Of a stretch of 64,000 bases of DNA, positions 27,994 through 37,505 are shown in pieces. Both the position numbers and the translations under genes were made by a program. This DNA comes from Aeromonas salmonicida subsp. salmonicida (GTDB taxonomy: Bacteria; Pseudomonadota; Gammaproteobacteria; Enterobacterales; Aeromonadaceae). Every line of letters begins with the position of its first letter. The first letter of the stretch is position 1. The notes beneath the pieces are model-generated. The model was not told where the DNA came from, ran no database searches, and saw only the letters and a program-made list of their open reading frames with translations. Location: positions 16,497-80,496 of the forward strand of contig NZ_LSGW01000115.1 in NCBI RefSeq assembly GCF_001643305.1, read 5' to 3'.

Positions 27994-29514
27994 ATGGTCT
28001 CTGCGGCTGATTATCTACGCAAGGTGTTGCTCTCCCCCGTCTATGAGGCGGCGCGGGTGACTCCTTTGCAGACCCTTAAAAAATTGTCCGAACGGCTTGG
28101 CAACCATGTGGCGCTCAAGCGTGAAGACTTGCAACCCGTGCACTCCTTCAAGCTGCGCGGTGCCTACCACAAGATCGCCACCCTGACCCAGGAGCAGAAG
28201 GATCACGGCGTCATCGCCGCCTCTGCCGGCAACCATGCCCAGGGGGTCGCCCTGTCGGCGGCCAAGCTCGGTATCAAGGCCATCATAGTGATGCCCAAGA
28301 CCACGCCGGACATCAAGATCGATGCGGTACGCCGCCAGGGCGGCAACGTCATGCTGTTTGGCAACAGCTTCGATGAGGCCTATGCCGAAAGCCGCCGCCT
28401 CTCCGAACTCGAGGGCTACACCCTGATACCGCCGTTTGATGACGTCGAGGTGATCGCGGGCCAGGGCACAATCGGCAAGGAGCTGCTGGAGCAGGATACC
28501 CATCTCACCCATGTCTTCGTGCCTGTGGGCGGCGGCGGCCTGGCCGCCGGTGTGGCGGTTTATATCAAGCAGCTGCTGCCGGACGTCAAGGTGATCGGGG
28601 TGGAAGCGGAGGGGTCCGCCTGCCTCAAGGCTGCCATGGAGGCAGGCGAGCCTGTCAATCTGGAGCGGGTCTCACTGTTTGCCGACGGTGTGGCGGTCAA
28701 GCGCATCGGCACAGAGACGTTTCGCCTGTGCAACCAGTATCTGGACGAGGTGGTGACTGTCTCCAACGACCAGATCTGCGCCGCGCTGAAAGACATCTTC
28801 GATGATTGCCGTGCCATTGCCGAACCTTCCGGCGCCCTGTCGCTGGCGGGGCTCAAGGCCTACAGCGAGCGGGAACAGGTCAAGGGCGGGCGGATGGCAG
28901 CCATTCTGTCGGGCGCCAACGTCAACTTCCACAGCCTGCGTTATGTGTCGGAGCGCTGCGAGATCGGCGAGAAGCGCGAGGGCATGCTGGCGGTGACCAT
29001 ACCCGAGCGCAAGGGGGCTTTCCTCGACTTTTGTCGCCAGCTTGGCCCGCGCATGGTGACCGAGTTCAACTACCGCTATTCGGATGCGGCTCAGGCGTCG
29101 CTGTTTGTCTCGGTGCGCCTGACCGGCGGCGACGAGGAGCTGGGCCAGATCATCGACCAACTCGGTGGCAACGGCTATCCGGTGGTCAACATGACAGAGA
29201 GCGAGCTGGCCAAGAACCACGTGCGCTACATGATTGGTGGCCGCCCGGCCCGGCCCCTCGGTGAGCGTCTCTACAGCTTCAAGTTTCCGGAGCAACCGGG
29301 CGCCCTGATGCGCTTTCTGGAGACCCTGGGCTGTCGCTGGAACATCAGCCTGTTCCACTACCGCAACCACGGCGCCGACTACGGCCGCGTGCTCTGCGCC
29401 TTCGAGCTGCCGGACGAGGACGTGGCCGCCTTCCACGACTACCTGCGCGAGATTGGCTACGGCTGGAAAGAGGTCAGTGACGACCCCGCCTACCGGCTGT
29501 TTCTGGCCAGCTGA
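27994..29514 (+). CDS. ilvA: Threonine dehydratase, biosynthetic
   Basis: 506 residues. The N-terminal PLP domain has the Schiff-base Lys in HSFKLRGAYHKIA, the SAGNHAQGVALSA motif and the glycine loop VGGGGLAAGVA. Two C-terminal ACT-like regulatory domains (about residues 325-500) give isoleucine feedback inhibition, distinguishing it from the catabolic TdcB. It deaminates threonine to 2-ketobutyrate, the committed step to isoleucine. Last gene of the operon; a terminator follows. Confidence 0.95.
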   Translation: MVSAADYLRKVLLSPVYEAARVTPLQTLKKLSERLGNHVALKREDLQPVHSFKLRGAYHKIATLTQEQKDHGVIAASAGNHAQGVALSAAKLGIKAIIVMPKTTPDIKIDAVRRQGGNVMLFGNSFDEAYAESRRLSELEGYTLIPPFDDVEVIAGQGTIGKELLEQDTHLTHVFVPVGGGGLAAGVAVYIKQLLPDVKVIGVEAEGSACLKAAMEAGEPVNLERVSLFADGVAVKRIGTETFRLCNQYLDEVVTVSNDQICAALKDIFDDCRAIAEPSGALSLAGLKAYSEREQVKGGRMAAILSGANVNFHSLRYVSERCEIGEKREGMLAVTIPERKGAFLDFCRQLGPRMVTEFNYRYSDAAQASLFVSVRLTGGDEELGQIIDQLGGNGYPVVNMTESELAKNHVRYMIGGRPARPLGERLYSFKFPEQPGALMRFLETLGCRWNISLFHYRNHGADYGRVLCAFELPDEDVAAFHDYLREIGYGWKEVSDDPAYRLFLAS

Positions 29515-29530
29515 TACAGAGCGAAAAGCA

Positions 29531-29562
29531 GGAGGGAGGCGTTATGCCTCCCTCTTCTTTTT
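29531..29562 (+). terminator. Rho-independent terminator of the ilv operon
   Basis: Stem GAGGGAGGC/GCCTCCCTC with loop GTTAT, followed by a T-rich tail TTCTTTTT. From here to 29829 (about 270 bases) I see no gene; it should hold the ompA promoter and 5' leader, but no clear -35/-10 pair was found. Confidence 0.85.
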
Positions 29563-29829
29563 GGGCCTGTTTCTTGGGTCTTAGGTGGCGACAGTTACCT
29601 ATTGGCCACCGGAAGATCCGAGTTTATGCAGCACTTTCAACGCACTATGACAATCCTCATGCACAGGGTCGTTTTCCCGTCTGGAATGTCGCCAGCTTCA
29701 CACTCTTGAGTCCCTGGTCATTTGAGGCTGACAAGAGATGGGATAACCTGAGTGACGGGGCCAGCTTGGCCCCATCAGGGAAGAGAGCGCATTGCGCGCC
29801 CACAACGACTTATTGCAGAGGCTTTCACC

Positions 29830-30936
29830 ATGAATAAATCGATACTTGCCGCTCTGGTCAGCGGCCTGCTTGCGACGGGGGCCGTGCAGGCTGCCGCCCA
29901 GGACAATACCTGGTATGCCGGGGGCAAGGCCGGTTGGTCCAAGTACTTCGACGTCGACCAGAAGCAAGTGGTTTCGGATACCCTGGGGGCGCTGCAAAAT
30001 ACCGGCACCAGCAAGGATGCTCTCGGACTGGGTGCGTTTGCCGGTTATCAGCTCAACCCCAACCTGGGTTTCGAGTTCGGCTATGACTGGCTCGGCAAGT
30101 ACACCTCGTCCGGTGAGCTGAGCGGGGTCAGGGTGGAGGGGGAAGCCAAGAGCCAGATGATCCAGGCCACCATGAAGATAGGGTTTCCGGTCAATGATGC
30201 GCTGGATCTCTATGGCCGGATTGGTGGTGGCTACGCCTGGACAGACAGCGAGCTGTCAGCCCGGACGGCGACCGATTTCATCAAGGAAACCGGTGACAAG
30301 CATGGCGCAGTTTTTGTCGGGGCCCTGGGCGCCGAATACGCTATTGACCGTGACTGGGCCGCCCGTCTCGAATATCAGTACACAACTCCGCTGGGAGATG
30401 CCTCCCTCGATCGTTCCGGCATAGAGATGGATAACGGCCTGCTCTCTGTGGGCATGCTCTATCGCTTCGGCCAGCACGGGAACGAGGTGGTGGCCCCTGC
30501 TCCGGCCCCCGCCGTGGAGCCCGCACCTGCCGTTGTGGTGGCCCCCAAGACGTTCAGCCTGAGTTCGGATGTGCTGTTTGAGTTCAACAAGGCCACCCTG
30601 AAGCCGGCCGCCAGTCATGCGCTCGATACCCTGTTCAGCCAGATAGTGGCGGCCAATCCCAAGGACGGTGCCGCGACTGTGGTGGGGCATACCGACCGTA
30701 TCGGCTCCGATGCTTACAACCAGGCATTGTCGGAACAACGTGCCCGCACAGTGGCCGACTATCTGATCGCCAAGGGACTCTTTGCCGACAAGGTGCGAGT
30801 CGAGGGGCGTGGCAAATCTTCCCCCGTGACCGGCAACAACTGCACCACTGGCTCCAGGCCTGCACTCATCGCCTGTCTGGCCCCGGATCGCCGGGTCGAG
30901 ATCCACCTGGAAGGGGTCTCCCAGCCAGTCCAGTAA
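29830..30936 (+). CDS. ompA: OmpA family outer membrane protein
   Basis: 368 residues from ATG 29830. A signal peptide (NKSILAALVSGLLATGAVQA) is followed by an eight-stranded barrel domain to about residue 215. A Pro-Ala hinge (APAPAPAVEPAPAVVV) leads into a C-terminal peptidoglycan-binding OmpA domain with LSSDVLFEFNKATLKP, VVGHTDRIGSDAYNQALSE and the disulfide pair NNC...ACLAPDRRVEI. It links the outer membrane to peptidoglycan. It is single-copy here, whereas some aeromonads carry tandem ompA genes. Confidence 0.93.
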   Translation: MNKSILAALVSGLLATGAVQAAAQDNTWYAGGKAGWSKYFDVDQKQVVSDTLGALQNTGTSKDALGLGAFAGYQLNPNLGFEFGYDWLGKYTSSGELSGVRVEGEAKSQMIQATMKIGFPVNDALDLYGRIGGGYAWTDSELSARTATDFIKETGDKHGAVFVGALGAEYAIDRDWAARLEYQYTTPLGDASLDRSGIEMDNGLLSVGMLYRFGQHGNEVVAPAPAPAVEPAPAVVVAPKTFSLSSDVLFEFNKATLKPAASHALDTLFSQIVAANPKDGAATVVGHTDRIGSDAYNQALSEQRARTVADYLIAKGLFADKVRVEGRGKSSPVTGNNCTTGSRPALIACLAPDRRVEIHLEGVSQPVQ

Positions 30937-30960
30937 CGGCATGGACGGGATAGCGAGATA

Positions 30961-30994
30961 ACAAGGAGGGAGGCGCTGCCTCCCTCCTTGTTTT
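30961..30994 (+). terminator. Rho-independent terminator of ompA
   Basis: Perfect 14-bp stem ACAAGGAGGGAGGC/GCCTCCCTCCTTGT with a three-base loop and a TTTT tail. It also lies in the gap after the convergent HPP gene. Confidence 0.9.
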
Positions 30995-31448
30995 ATGTGG
31001 TTCTGAGTGGCCATCGTTTCAGCCGTTGAAAACCTTGGCCCAGCAGGATCAGCAGCAAGGCGCCCGGCAGCACTGTCTGCCACAGGAAGGGCCACTCCTG
31101 CCCCGTCATCAACACCAGCAAGGGGTTGGCGCCAGCGGGGGGATGGATGAGATCCAGGCCTTGCATCAGCGCGATGGCCAGACCCACTCCCAATGCCAGC
31201 TGCAACTCCAGCGGCAAGGGGAGCCACTGCACCAGCAGTCCGACGCTGGCGGTCAGCAGATGGCCTCCGAGCACCTTGGATGGACGAGCCAGCGGGCTTG
31301 CCGGCAGTGAAAACAGCAGCACACAGCTTGCCCCGAAAGGCGCCATGATCAGGGCCGTGTGCCAACTGACGTTCAACCAGCCCAGTATCCCGATCGCCAA
31401 GGCGGCCCCCAGCCCTGCCCAGAACGGGCCATACCATTTTTTCATCAC
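30993..31448 (-). CDS. HPP family membrane protein
   Basis: 151 residues with four predicted transmembrane helices. The family motif is present as LIHPPAGANPLLVLM (about residues 99-113), and the N-terminal helix pair includes IMAPFGASCVLLF. HPP proteins have been linked to nitrite transport in chloroplasts and cyanobacteria, but the role in proteobacteria is not established. It is divergent from a TetR-type gene, which probably controls it. Confidence 0.83.
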   Translation of the reverse strand: MMKKWYGPFWAGLGAALAIGILGWLNVSWHTALIMAPFGASCVLLFSLPASPLARPSKVLGGHLLTASVGLLVQWLPLPLELQLALGVGLAIALMQGLDLIHPPAGANPLLVLMTGQEWPFLWQTVLPGALLLILLGQGFQRLKRWPLRTT

Positions 31449-31489
31449 GTTTCTCTCTTGGTTTGTCTGACATGATTAGGCACATTAGG

Positions 31490-31505
31490 TAGACAGATCG
31501 GTGTA
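31490..31505. promoter_or_regulatory. Candidate TetR-family operator
   Basis: TAGACAGATCGGTGTA is an imperfect 16-bp palindrome (six of eight positions match between arms). It has the TAGAC-x-GATC-x-GT-x-TA form common to several TetR-family operators, and it lies between the divergent HPP and TetR genes. Inferred from symmetry and position. Confidence 0.45.
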
Positions 31506-31521
31506 CTTCAAGGGATAAATC

Positions 31522-32076
31522 GTGAGTGAAAAGCGCCAACAGCTGATGGCAACCGCCTATCGCCTGTTCAATCGCCATGGTTTTCACGCAACCGGCATAG
31601 ATCGCATCTGGGCGGAGGCGGGTAGCACCAAGCGAACCCTCTACCGCCATTTTCCGACCAAGGATGCCTTGATCGAGGCTGTACTGCTCTCCCGCGAGCA
31701 GGAGTTCTTCGCCCTGCTCGAGGGGAAGCTGGCAGGTCTGGAGGGGAGGGTGAGTCGATTGCAGGCTCTGCTCGACGGATTCGGGGAGTGGTTTGGTCGC
31801 AGAGATTTCTACGGTTGCAACTTCATCAATGCCAGCGCCGAATTTGCCGATCCGCGTCATCCGGTACGCAAGCTGGTGGTGGCGCACAAACAGGCGCTGT
31901 TGAACTGGGTCAGAGTGCAGCTCGGGTGCAGCATCCCGCAAGCCACCGGACTTTGTCTCTTGCTGGAGGGCGCCGTTGTGATGGCCCACAGCTATCAGCA
32001 GCCGCTGGCACTGGTGCAGGTCAGATCGTTGGCCCTGGCCTTGTTATGTGCCGATGATGACGCAACCGTGATCTGA
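31522..32076 (+). CDS. TetR family transcriptional regulator
   Basis: 184 residues starting at GTG. The N-terminal HTH is clear: LMATAYRLFNRHGFHATGIDRIW, then AGSTKRTLYRHFPTKDALI. The C-terminal ligand domain includes GCNFINASAEFADPRHPVR, a segment found in the YcdC/AcrR-like group that responds to reactive small molecules. The ligand is unknown. It is divergent from the HPP membrane protein and probably regulates both genes. Confidence 0.87.
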   Translation: MSEKRQQLMATAYRLFNRHGFHATGIDRIWAEAGSTKRTLYRHFPTKDALIEAVLLSREQEFFALLEGKLAGLEGRVSRLQALLDGFGEWFGRRDFYGCNFINASAEFADPRHPVRKLVVAHKQALLNWVRVQLGCSIPQATGLCLLLEGAVVMAHSYQQPLALVQVRSLALALLCADDDATVI

Positions 32077-32152
32077 TATAGCCAATCGGTGTTAAGCCCC
32101 CGGTTGCAGCTGGTCGATAACTGACCAGATGTATAGCGCCGAGGGCGATCAG

Positions 32153-33244
32153 ATGCGCATCGATCACTACGACCTCCAGGGGGAGGTACAACACCAGTAT
32201 CAGCAGCTACAGACTCGCAAGGTACGTAATCTGGGGCCTGTCGCCCCGGTTGTGCCCGGGAATACGACAGCCGGTGAGGCCACCCCTGCTGCAGGTCCGG
32301 CTGCGGATCCTGTTGTGGAACGCGTGGTGGCGGAGCTGATGCGCTCAGCCAGAACGACCTCGACGCAAGGGGGGGCGGGTCAGCAAGGTGCCATGGGGAC
32401 TGAGGGGGTACCCTCTCTGGTCAAGCCGGAAGCCGAGGAGACCAATCCAAATGACGGCCTGGATAACCGGCTGCGGCTGATCAAGCTGATGATAGAGGCC
32501 ATGCTCGGCCACGAGATAGAGCTGCCCAAACCCATCAAGTCATCTGAAGGGGAGATGGAGGGCGTGGCCCAGGGAGAGGCCGCCCCTCAGGCAGCGGAGC
32601 CGGATCGGGCGGTGGAGGTGACCGACACTCTGCTGGAACAGGAGCAGCTCAAGGTAGTGGCATCGGCCAGCGTGCAGACCAGTGACGGCCAGACCTTGCA
32701 GCTCGATCTCGGCTTTGTACTCGACTGGCGGCAGCTTGAAGTGAGTCAGCGCCGCACCACCCTCAATGCCCTGAAAGACCCGCTGGTGCTCAGTCTGGAT
32801 GGCAAGATAGCCGATCTGACCGAGGCAAGGGTCAACTTCGATATCGATCAGGATGGCAAGGATGACAGCCTGCCGGGTTTGAGCGAAGGCAGCGGTTTCG
32901 TGGCGCTGGATCGCAATGGCAACGGCGCCATAGACGATGGTGGCGAGCTGTTCGGTGCCCGTTCCGGCAACGGTTTTGGTGAGCTGGCGGCGCTGGATGA
33001 AGATGGCAACGGCGTACTGGATGAACGAGACAGCCACTTCTCTGCCCTGCAGTTCTGGCACCCGGACCATGCTCCCATCGCCCTGGTGGAGCTGGGAATA
33101 GGTGCCATACTGCTGCGCCCCCTCGATACGCCCTTCAACCATCTGGGGGAGAGCGGCAATCAGGGGGTCTTGCGCCAATCCGGCCTCTACCTCACCGAGC
33201 AGGGCAAGGGGGGCTGGGTGCAGCAGATCGATCTGCGGGTCTGA
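32153..33244 (+). CDS. Hypothetical protein with EF-hand-type calcium motifs
   Basis: 363 residues from ATG 32153 (GAGGG RBS seven bases upstream); no signal peptide. The N-terminal ~130 residues are low-complexity, Pro/Ala/Glu-rich. From about residue 220 there are three Asp-rich loops: DIDQDGKDD, DRNGNGAIDDGGELFG and DEDGNGVLDERD. The middle one has the form common in calcium-binding repeats of large secreted proteins. A cytosolic or unconventionally secreted Ca2+-binding protein is plausible. Function is unknown. Its start MRIDHYDLQGE resembles that of the DUF5610 protein at 42771, which may hint at a related N-terminal region. Confidence 0.65.
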   Translation: MRIDHYDLQGEVQHQYQQLQTRKVRNLGPVAPVVPGNTTAGEATPAAGPAADPVVERVVAELMRSARTTSTQGGAGQQGAMGTEGVPSLVKPEAEETNPNDGLDNRLRLIKLMIEAMLGHEIELPKPIKSSEGEMEGVAQGEAAPQAAEPDRAVEVTDTLLEQEQLKVVASASVQTSDGQTLQLDLGFVLDWRQLEVSQRRTTLNALKDPLVLSLDGKIADLTEARVNFDIDQDGKDDSLPGLSEGSGFVALDRNGNGAIDDGGELFGARSGNGFGELAALDEDGNGVLDERDSHFSALQFWHPDHAPIALVELGIGAILLRPLDTPFNHLGESGNQGVLRQSGLYLTEQGKGGWVQQIDLRV

Positions 33245-33331
33245 ACCCGGACCCAGGCTGGCGAATCGCGGGATCGCGAGTCACCACTTCTGGCAAGTCG
33301 CCGCCAGCGCTTGAGCAATATACGAACTGGT

Positions 33332-35539
33332 TCAGTTCAGCTCGGTGGGGTCTATATCCAGACTCCAGCGCACCTTCTTGGTCTCGGGCCAGCCGTCCAG
33401 CTCCTTGACCGCCCAATCCATCAGTTGTGCCAGCGGGGCCCGGTTCGGCCCCTGCACCAGCAACTGCATCCGGAACTTGCCCGCCTTGCGTTCCATGAAG
33501 CCGCTGATGGGCCCCAGCACCTGCACGTGGGGGTAACGGGCGCTGCGCAGCGTATCTGCGAGGCGAGCGAGAAACAGCTGTACCTCGTCACGGCCATTGG
33601 CCTCGGCCCGAAACAGCCCCTGATAGCTGAACGGTGGCAACCCCAGCAGGTGGCGCTCTTTCAGCGCCGTGTCGGCGAAGTGGCCGTAACCGTTCTGGGT
33701 CAGATCCTGCAACAGGGCATGTTCCGGGTGGTGGCTCTGCAACACCACCAGACCGGGCTTGCTGGCACGACCTGCGCGACCCGCCACCTGGGTGTAGAGC
33801 TGGGCCAGCTTCTCGGCGGCGCGAAAATCGGCGGAAAACAGGGCACCATCCACATCCAGCAGGCCGACCAGCGTCACATCCGGGAAGTGGTGGCCCTTGG
33901 CCAGCATCTGGGTGCCGATCAGGATCTTATACTTGCCCGCCTTGATGTCACCGAGATGGGTCTCCAGCTCCCCTTTACGGCGGGTGTTGTCTCTGTCGAT
34001 GCGCACTACGGGGTATTGGGGGAAAACCGTGGTGAGCAGCTGCTCCAGCTGCTCTGTGCCCACCCCTGAGCCTATCAGCTCGTTGCTGCCACACTCGGGG
34101 CAGCTGTGGGGCAGGGGGCGCACGCTGTCGCAGTGGTGGCAGTGCAGGCGACGCCCTGCCTGATGCCAGGTGTACCAGGCGTCACAGCGCTCGCAGGCGG
34201 CGCTCCAGCCACACTGGTGGCAGATCAGCGACGGGGCATAGCCGCGCCGGTTGAGAAACAGCATCACCTGATTGCCCGCCGCCAGGTGCTCCGCCATCAA
34301 TTGCTCCAGCTGGGGGGAGAGCCCGGCCTGCAGCCGAACGCTCTTGATGTCCAGAATCACCTGACGGGCTGTCTGGGCGTTACCGGCGCGCCGCGTCAGG
34401 CTGAGGTGGTGATATTTGCCGGTGCGGGCGTTGTGCAGCGTTTCCAGCGAGGGGGTGGCCGAGCCGAGCAGGATGGGAATGCCGGCGCGATGGGCCCGCA
34501 TCACGGCGAGATCCCGGGCGTGGTAGCGAAAGCCGTCCTGCTGCTTGAAAGAGCCGTCGTGTTCCTCGTCGATGATGATGATGCCGAGGTTCTTGAACGG
34601 GGTGAAGACGGCGGAACGGGTCCCTATCAGGATGGCGGCGCCGCCATCGCGGCAGGCGAGCCAGGCATCGAGCCGCTCCCTGTCATTCATGGCGGAGTTC
34701 ATCGCCACCACGGGCACCTTGAAGCGACGGCGGAAGCGATTGATGGTCTGGGGGGTGAGACCAATTTCGGGCACCATCACCAGCGCCTGCTTGCCCGCCT
34801 TGAGCAGGGGCTCGAGAATGCTCAGGTATACCTCTGTCTTGCCGGAGCCTGTGATGCCGTCGAGCAGGAAGGCGCCGAACTGGTCACTCTGGCTGGTGAC
34901 GGCGGATACCGCCAGCGCCTGCTCGCCGTTGAGGCGCAGCCCTTCTCCCGCGTCAAAGTGCGTCGCCCAGTCACCATCATGACTCGGCTCCAGGCTGCGT
35001 TTCTCCAGCAGGCCCTTCTTCTCCAGTGCCGTGAGCGCCGCGCTCTGGATCTCCTCCTGCTTGAGGGCGGACGGGGTTTGCGGCCCCTTGCGCAGCAGGG
35101 CGAGGGCCTGTTGCTGCTTGGCAGCCCGCTTTAGCTCATTAAGGTCCATATCCATCCCGGCTTGCGTGGCAAACCAGAACTCCAGCTCCCGATAGGCGGC
35201 TGGCTCCCCCTTGCGTACCAGCACCGGCAGAGCGTGGGGCAGCACCTCTCCCAGCGGATGCTGGTAGTAGTTTGCGCTCCAGTTCATCAGCGCCAGTATG
35301 TCCGGCCCCAGCACTGGCGTGCTGTCGAGCACCCTTTTCAAGGGTTTCAACTTGGCTCGAGGCACCTGGCTCTCGGCCGGATGGTCGACCACCAGCCCGA
35401 CCAGCGTCTGGGGGCCGAAGGGGATCTCGACCCGACAGCCGGGCTCAGGCAGGGGCAAGGGAGAGAGATAGTCGAAGTGACGGCGTAACGGTACCGGGAC
35501 AGCGACACGAACCAGATCCAGCGTTTGGGAAGAATTCAC
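33332..35539 (-). CDS. priA: Primosomal protein N' (replication restart helicase)
   Basis: 735 residues. The N-terminal 3'-DNA-binding domain opens DLVRVAVPVPLRRHFDYLSP. Helicase motifs I (LLDGITGSGKTEVYL) and II (IIIDEEHDGSFKQQ) are followed by a zinc-binding insertion with eight Cys in CHQCGWSAACERC and CHHCDS...CPECGS, all typical. It restarts stalled replication forks. It is divergent from rpmE, an arrangement shared with E. coli. Confidence 0.96.
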   Translation of the reverse strand: MNSSQTLDLVRVAVPVPLRRHFDYLSPLPLPEPGCRVEIPFGPQTLVGLVVDHPAESQVPRAKLKPLKRVLDSTPVLGPDILALMNWSANYYQHPLGEVLPHALPVLVRKGEPAAYRELEFWFATQAGMDMDLNELKRAAKQQQALALLRKGPQTPSALKQEEIQSAALTALEKKGLLEKRSLEPSHDGDWATHFDAGEGLRLNGEQALAVSAVTSQSDQFGAFLLDGITGSGKTEVYLSILEPLLKAGKQALVMVPEIGLTPQTINRFRRRFKVPVVAMNSAMNDRERLDAWLACRDGGAAILIGTRSAVFTPFKNLGIIIIDEEHDGSFKQQDGFRYHARDLAVMRAHRAGIPILLGSATPSLETLHNARTGKYHHLSLTRRAGNAQTARQVILDIKSVRLQAGLSPQLEQLMAEHLAAGNQVMLFLNRRGYAPSLICHQCGWSAACERCDAWYTWHQAGRRLHCHHCDSVRPLPHSCPECGSNELIGSGVGTEQLEQLLTTVFPQYPVVRIDRDNTRRKGELETHLGDIKAGKYKILIGTQMLAKGHHFPDVTLVGLLDVDGALFSADFRAAEKLAQLYTQVAGRAGRASKPGLVVLQSHHPEHALLQDLTQNGYGHFADTALKERHLLGLPPFSYQGLFRAEANGRDEVQLFLARLADTLRSARYPHVQVLGPISGFMERKAGKFRMQLLVQGPNRAPLAQLMDWAVKELDGWPETKKVRWSLDIDPTELN

Positions 35540-35570
35540 CAGGGATTGCCTATTTTTTCTGCGAAGCCAC

Positions 35571-35600
35571 TTGCCTGATCTCAGGCATTTCCTATATTAT
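35571..35600 (+). promoter_or_regulatory. Predicted rpmE promoter
   Basis: TTGCCT (35571-35576) and TATATT (35593-35598, 16-base spacer) or TATTAT (18-base spacer) lie in the 147-base gap between divergent priA and rpmE, about 90 bases upstream of the rpmE ATG. The long leader would leave room for L31 autoregulation, as known in enterics; this is inference. Confidence 0.5.
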
Positions 35601-35686
35601 TCGCAGCCTTTGAAACTGTGTTCAACAATCGTGTGGTGTCCGACAGAAGATCGGATAGCGACACGGCCTGATAATTGAGGTTGTCC

Positions 35687-35902
35687 ATGAAAGCTGGTAT
35701 CCATCCCGAGTACGTAGCCATCACCGCCAAGTGCTCTTGCGGTAACGTCATCAACACTTTCTCTACCATGGGTAAAGATCTGAACCTGGACGTGTGCTCC
35801 GCATGCCACCCGTTCTATACCGGCAAGCAGAAAGAAGTTTCTAGCGGCGGCCGTGTAGACAAGTTCAACAAGCGTTTCGGTGGCTTGACTGCCAAGAAGT
35901 AA
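35687..35902 (+). CDS. rpmE: 50S ribosomal protein L31 (zinc-binding form)
   Basis: 71 residues, [20 protein letters not shown] through [13 protein letters not shown]. The four zinc-ligand cysteines are kept (CSC and CSAC), so this is the C+ form used under zinc sufficiency. The ATG at 35687 is preferred over an in-frame TTG four codons upstream. Confidence 0.97.
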   Translation: MKAGIHPEYVAITAKCSCGNVINTFSTMGKDLNLDVCSACHPFYTGKQKEVSSGGRVDKFNKRFGGLTAKK

Positions 35903-35923
35903 TCTTACTTCTGAAGAATTCTG

Positions 35924-35950
35924 AAAAAGGCGCCCATCGGGCGCCTTTTT
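35924..35950 (+). terminator. Rho-independent terminator of rpmE
   Basis: Stem AAAAAGGCGCCC/GGGCGCCTTTTT with a three-base loop; A-run and T-run on both sides make it symmetrical. Confidence 0.9.
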
Positions 35951-36071
35951 CATTGGTCGACGTTTTGTATTGAACCGGTTTGCCCTATGGTGTTGGCTCA
36001 ATCAAAGGAGATGCATGTCTGTCGATGACAGCACCTTCATGGTGAGCATGAACAATACGGGAGGAGTGCCA

Positions 36072-37505
36072 ATGCGAAATTGTCTGGTGATGGGAGCCGC
36101 GGGTTATATCGGTTCCTATCTGGTCCCTCACCTGCAAGGGCTGGGTTATCGGGTGATCGCTGGCGCTCGTCGCCCCTGCCGCCTGCCGCAGGGCGTGGAG
36201 TTTCGCTTTGCCGACAGCCTCAAGCCCATCACCCTGCTGCCTGCGCTGGCGAACATAGACACCGTCTTCTATCTGGTCCACGCCATGGGGGCTGGCGCCG
36301 ATTTTCACCGGCTGGAGCAGCAGGGAGTGAAGAACTTTGCCGCCGCCGCCCGCGCCGCCGGGGTACGCCGCATCATCTATCTGGGTGCCATTCAGCCCGA
36401 GCAGTGCAACAGTCGTCATCTCAACTCCCGCCGCTATTGTGGTGAACTGTTTCGTGACTCGGGTGTGCCGACGGTGGAGCTGCGCTCCGGCATCATCATA
36501 GGGCCGGGCTCGGCTGCCTTCGAGGTGATGCGGGATCTGGTGTTCAACCTGCCCATGATGGTGACCCCCAAGTGGGTGCGCTCTCGCACGCCCCCAATCG
36601 CCCTCTCCAATCTGTTGCACTATCTGGGCGGGCTGGTGGAAGTTGAGGGAGTGGATGGCCAGGTGCTCAATGCCGTTGGCCCCGAGCTGCTCAGCTACCA
36701 GCAGCAGTTGCAGAAGTTTGCCGCCCATATCGGCAAGCGCTGCCCCATTATTCCCATCCCCTTCCTGAGCCCCAAGCTTTCCGCCTGGTGGCTGCAATTC
36801 GTCACGTCTGTGCCGCAGCCGGTGGCCAAGGCGCTGGTGGGTGGCCTCAAGCACGATATCCCTGTCGATGATGGCCCGCTGCGGGCCTTGCTGCCCCAGA
36901 CACTGCTCAGTTTTGACGAGGCGCTGGCGGAGAGTCTGGCGCTGGAGCAGAAGCTCGGTGCCGAGCAGCAGGGGGAGGAGACGCCGCTGGGCTTGCGCTG
37001 GCGCCATCCCGAGTACGGCTTCTATGACCGCACCGCCAGCGGGGAGGCCATCTGTCTCGCCTCGCCAGAGGTGGTGTGGCAGGTATTGCAGCAGTTGGGG
37101 GGGGAGCAACGCTACTTCTACATGAACGAACTGTGGGTGGTGCGCGAGTGGATGGATCACCTGATCGGCGGCCCGGCCCGTACCCGTGGTCGCACCAACC
37201 CGGATCGCTTCGTGAAGGGGGACATGCTGGACTCCTGGCAGATCCTGGGGGTGGATGAAGGGCGCAGGCTGGACCTGCTGTTCAACATGAAGGCGCCCGG
37301 GGTGGGGCGACTGGCGTTCAATATCCTGCCGGAGGAGTCCGGTCTGACCCGGATCAGGGTCACCGCCCACTGGCATCCCCAGGGCGCCTGGGGACTGGCC
37401 TACTGGCTTGCCATGCTGCCGTTTCATCTCTTCATCTTTCAGGGGATGACGGAGGCCATCGCCAGACAGGCAGAAGCCAAAGCAGGCATCCCTGTGATGG
37501 GGTGA
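36072..37505 (+). CDS. NAD(P)-binding SDR-like protein with C-terminal DUF2867 domain
   Basis: 477 residues from ATG 36072 (GGGAGGAG RBS); a longer upstream frame lacks an RBS. The N-terminal Rossmann fold has MGAAGYIGSYLVPHLQGLG and the NmrA-like DTVFYLVHAMG and IIYLGAIQP strands. The C-terminal ~150 residues correspond to DUF2867 (RHPEYGFYDR, then ILPEESGLTRIRVTAHWHP). Proteins of this fusion type are widespread but uncharacterised; an oxidoreductase or lipid-binding role has been guessed. It follows the rpmE terminator, so it is probably a single gene. Confidence 0.8.
   Translation: MRNCLVMGAAGYIGSYLVPHLQGLGYRVIAGARRPCRLPQGVEFRFADSLKPITLLPALANIDTVFYLVHAMGAGADFHRLEQQGVKNFAAAARAAGVRRIIYLGAIQPEQCNSRHLNSRRYCGELFRDSGVPTVELRSGIIIGPGSAAFEVMRDLVFNLPMMVTPKWVRSRTPPIALSNLLHYLGGLVEVEGVDGQVLNAVGPELLSYQQQLQKFAAHIGKRCPIIPIPFLSPKLSAWWLQFVTSVPQPVAKALVGGLKHDIPVDDGPLRALLPQTLLSFDEALAESLALEQKLGAEQQGEETPLGLRWRHPEYGFYDRTASGEAICLASPEVVWQVLQQLGGEQRYFYMNELWVVREWMDHLIGGPARTRGRTNPDRFVKGDMLDSWQILGVDEGRRLDLLFNMKAPGVGRLAFNILPEESGLTRIRVTAHWHPQGAWGLAYWLAMLPFHLFIFQGMTEAIARQAEAKAGIPVMG

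Noticed and set aside
29544..29837. 97-codon frame between ilvA and ompA
   Set aside because: It begins inside the ilv terminator, overlaps the ompA start, has no RBS and no recognisable features.
30256..31989. 577-codon minus-strand frame spanning ompA, the HPP gene and the TetR gene
   Set aside because: It crosses three well-supported genes and a perfect terminator and has no recognisable domain.
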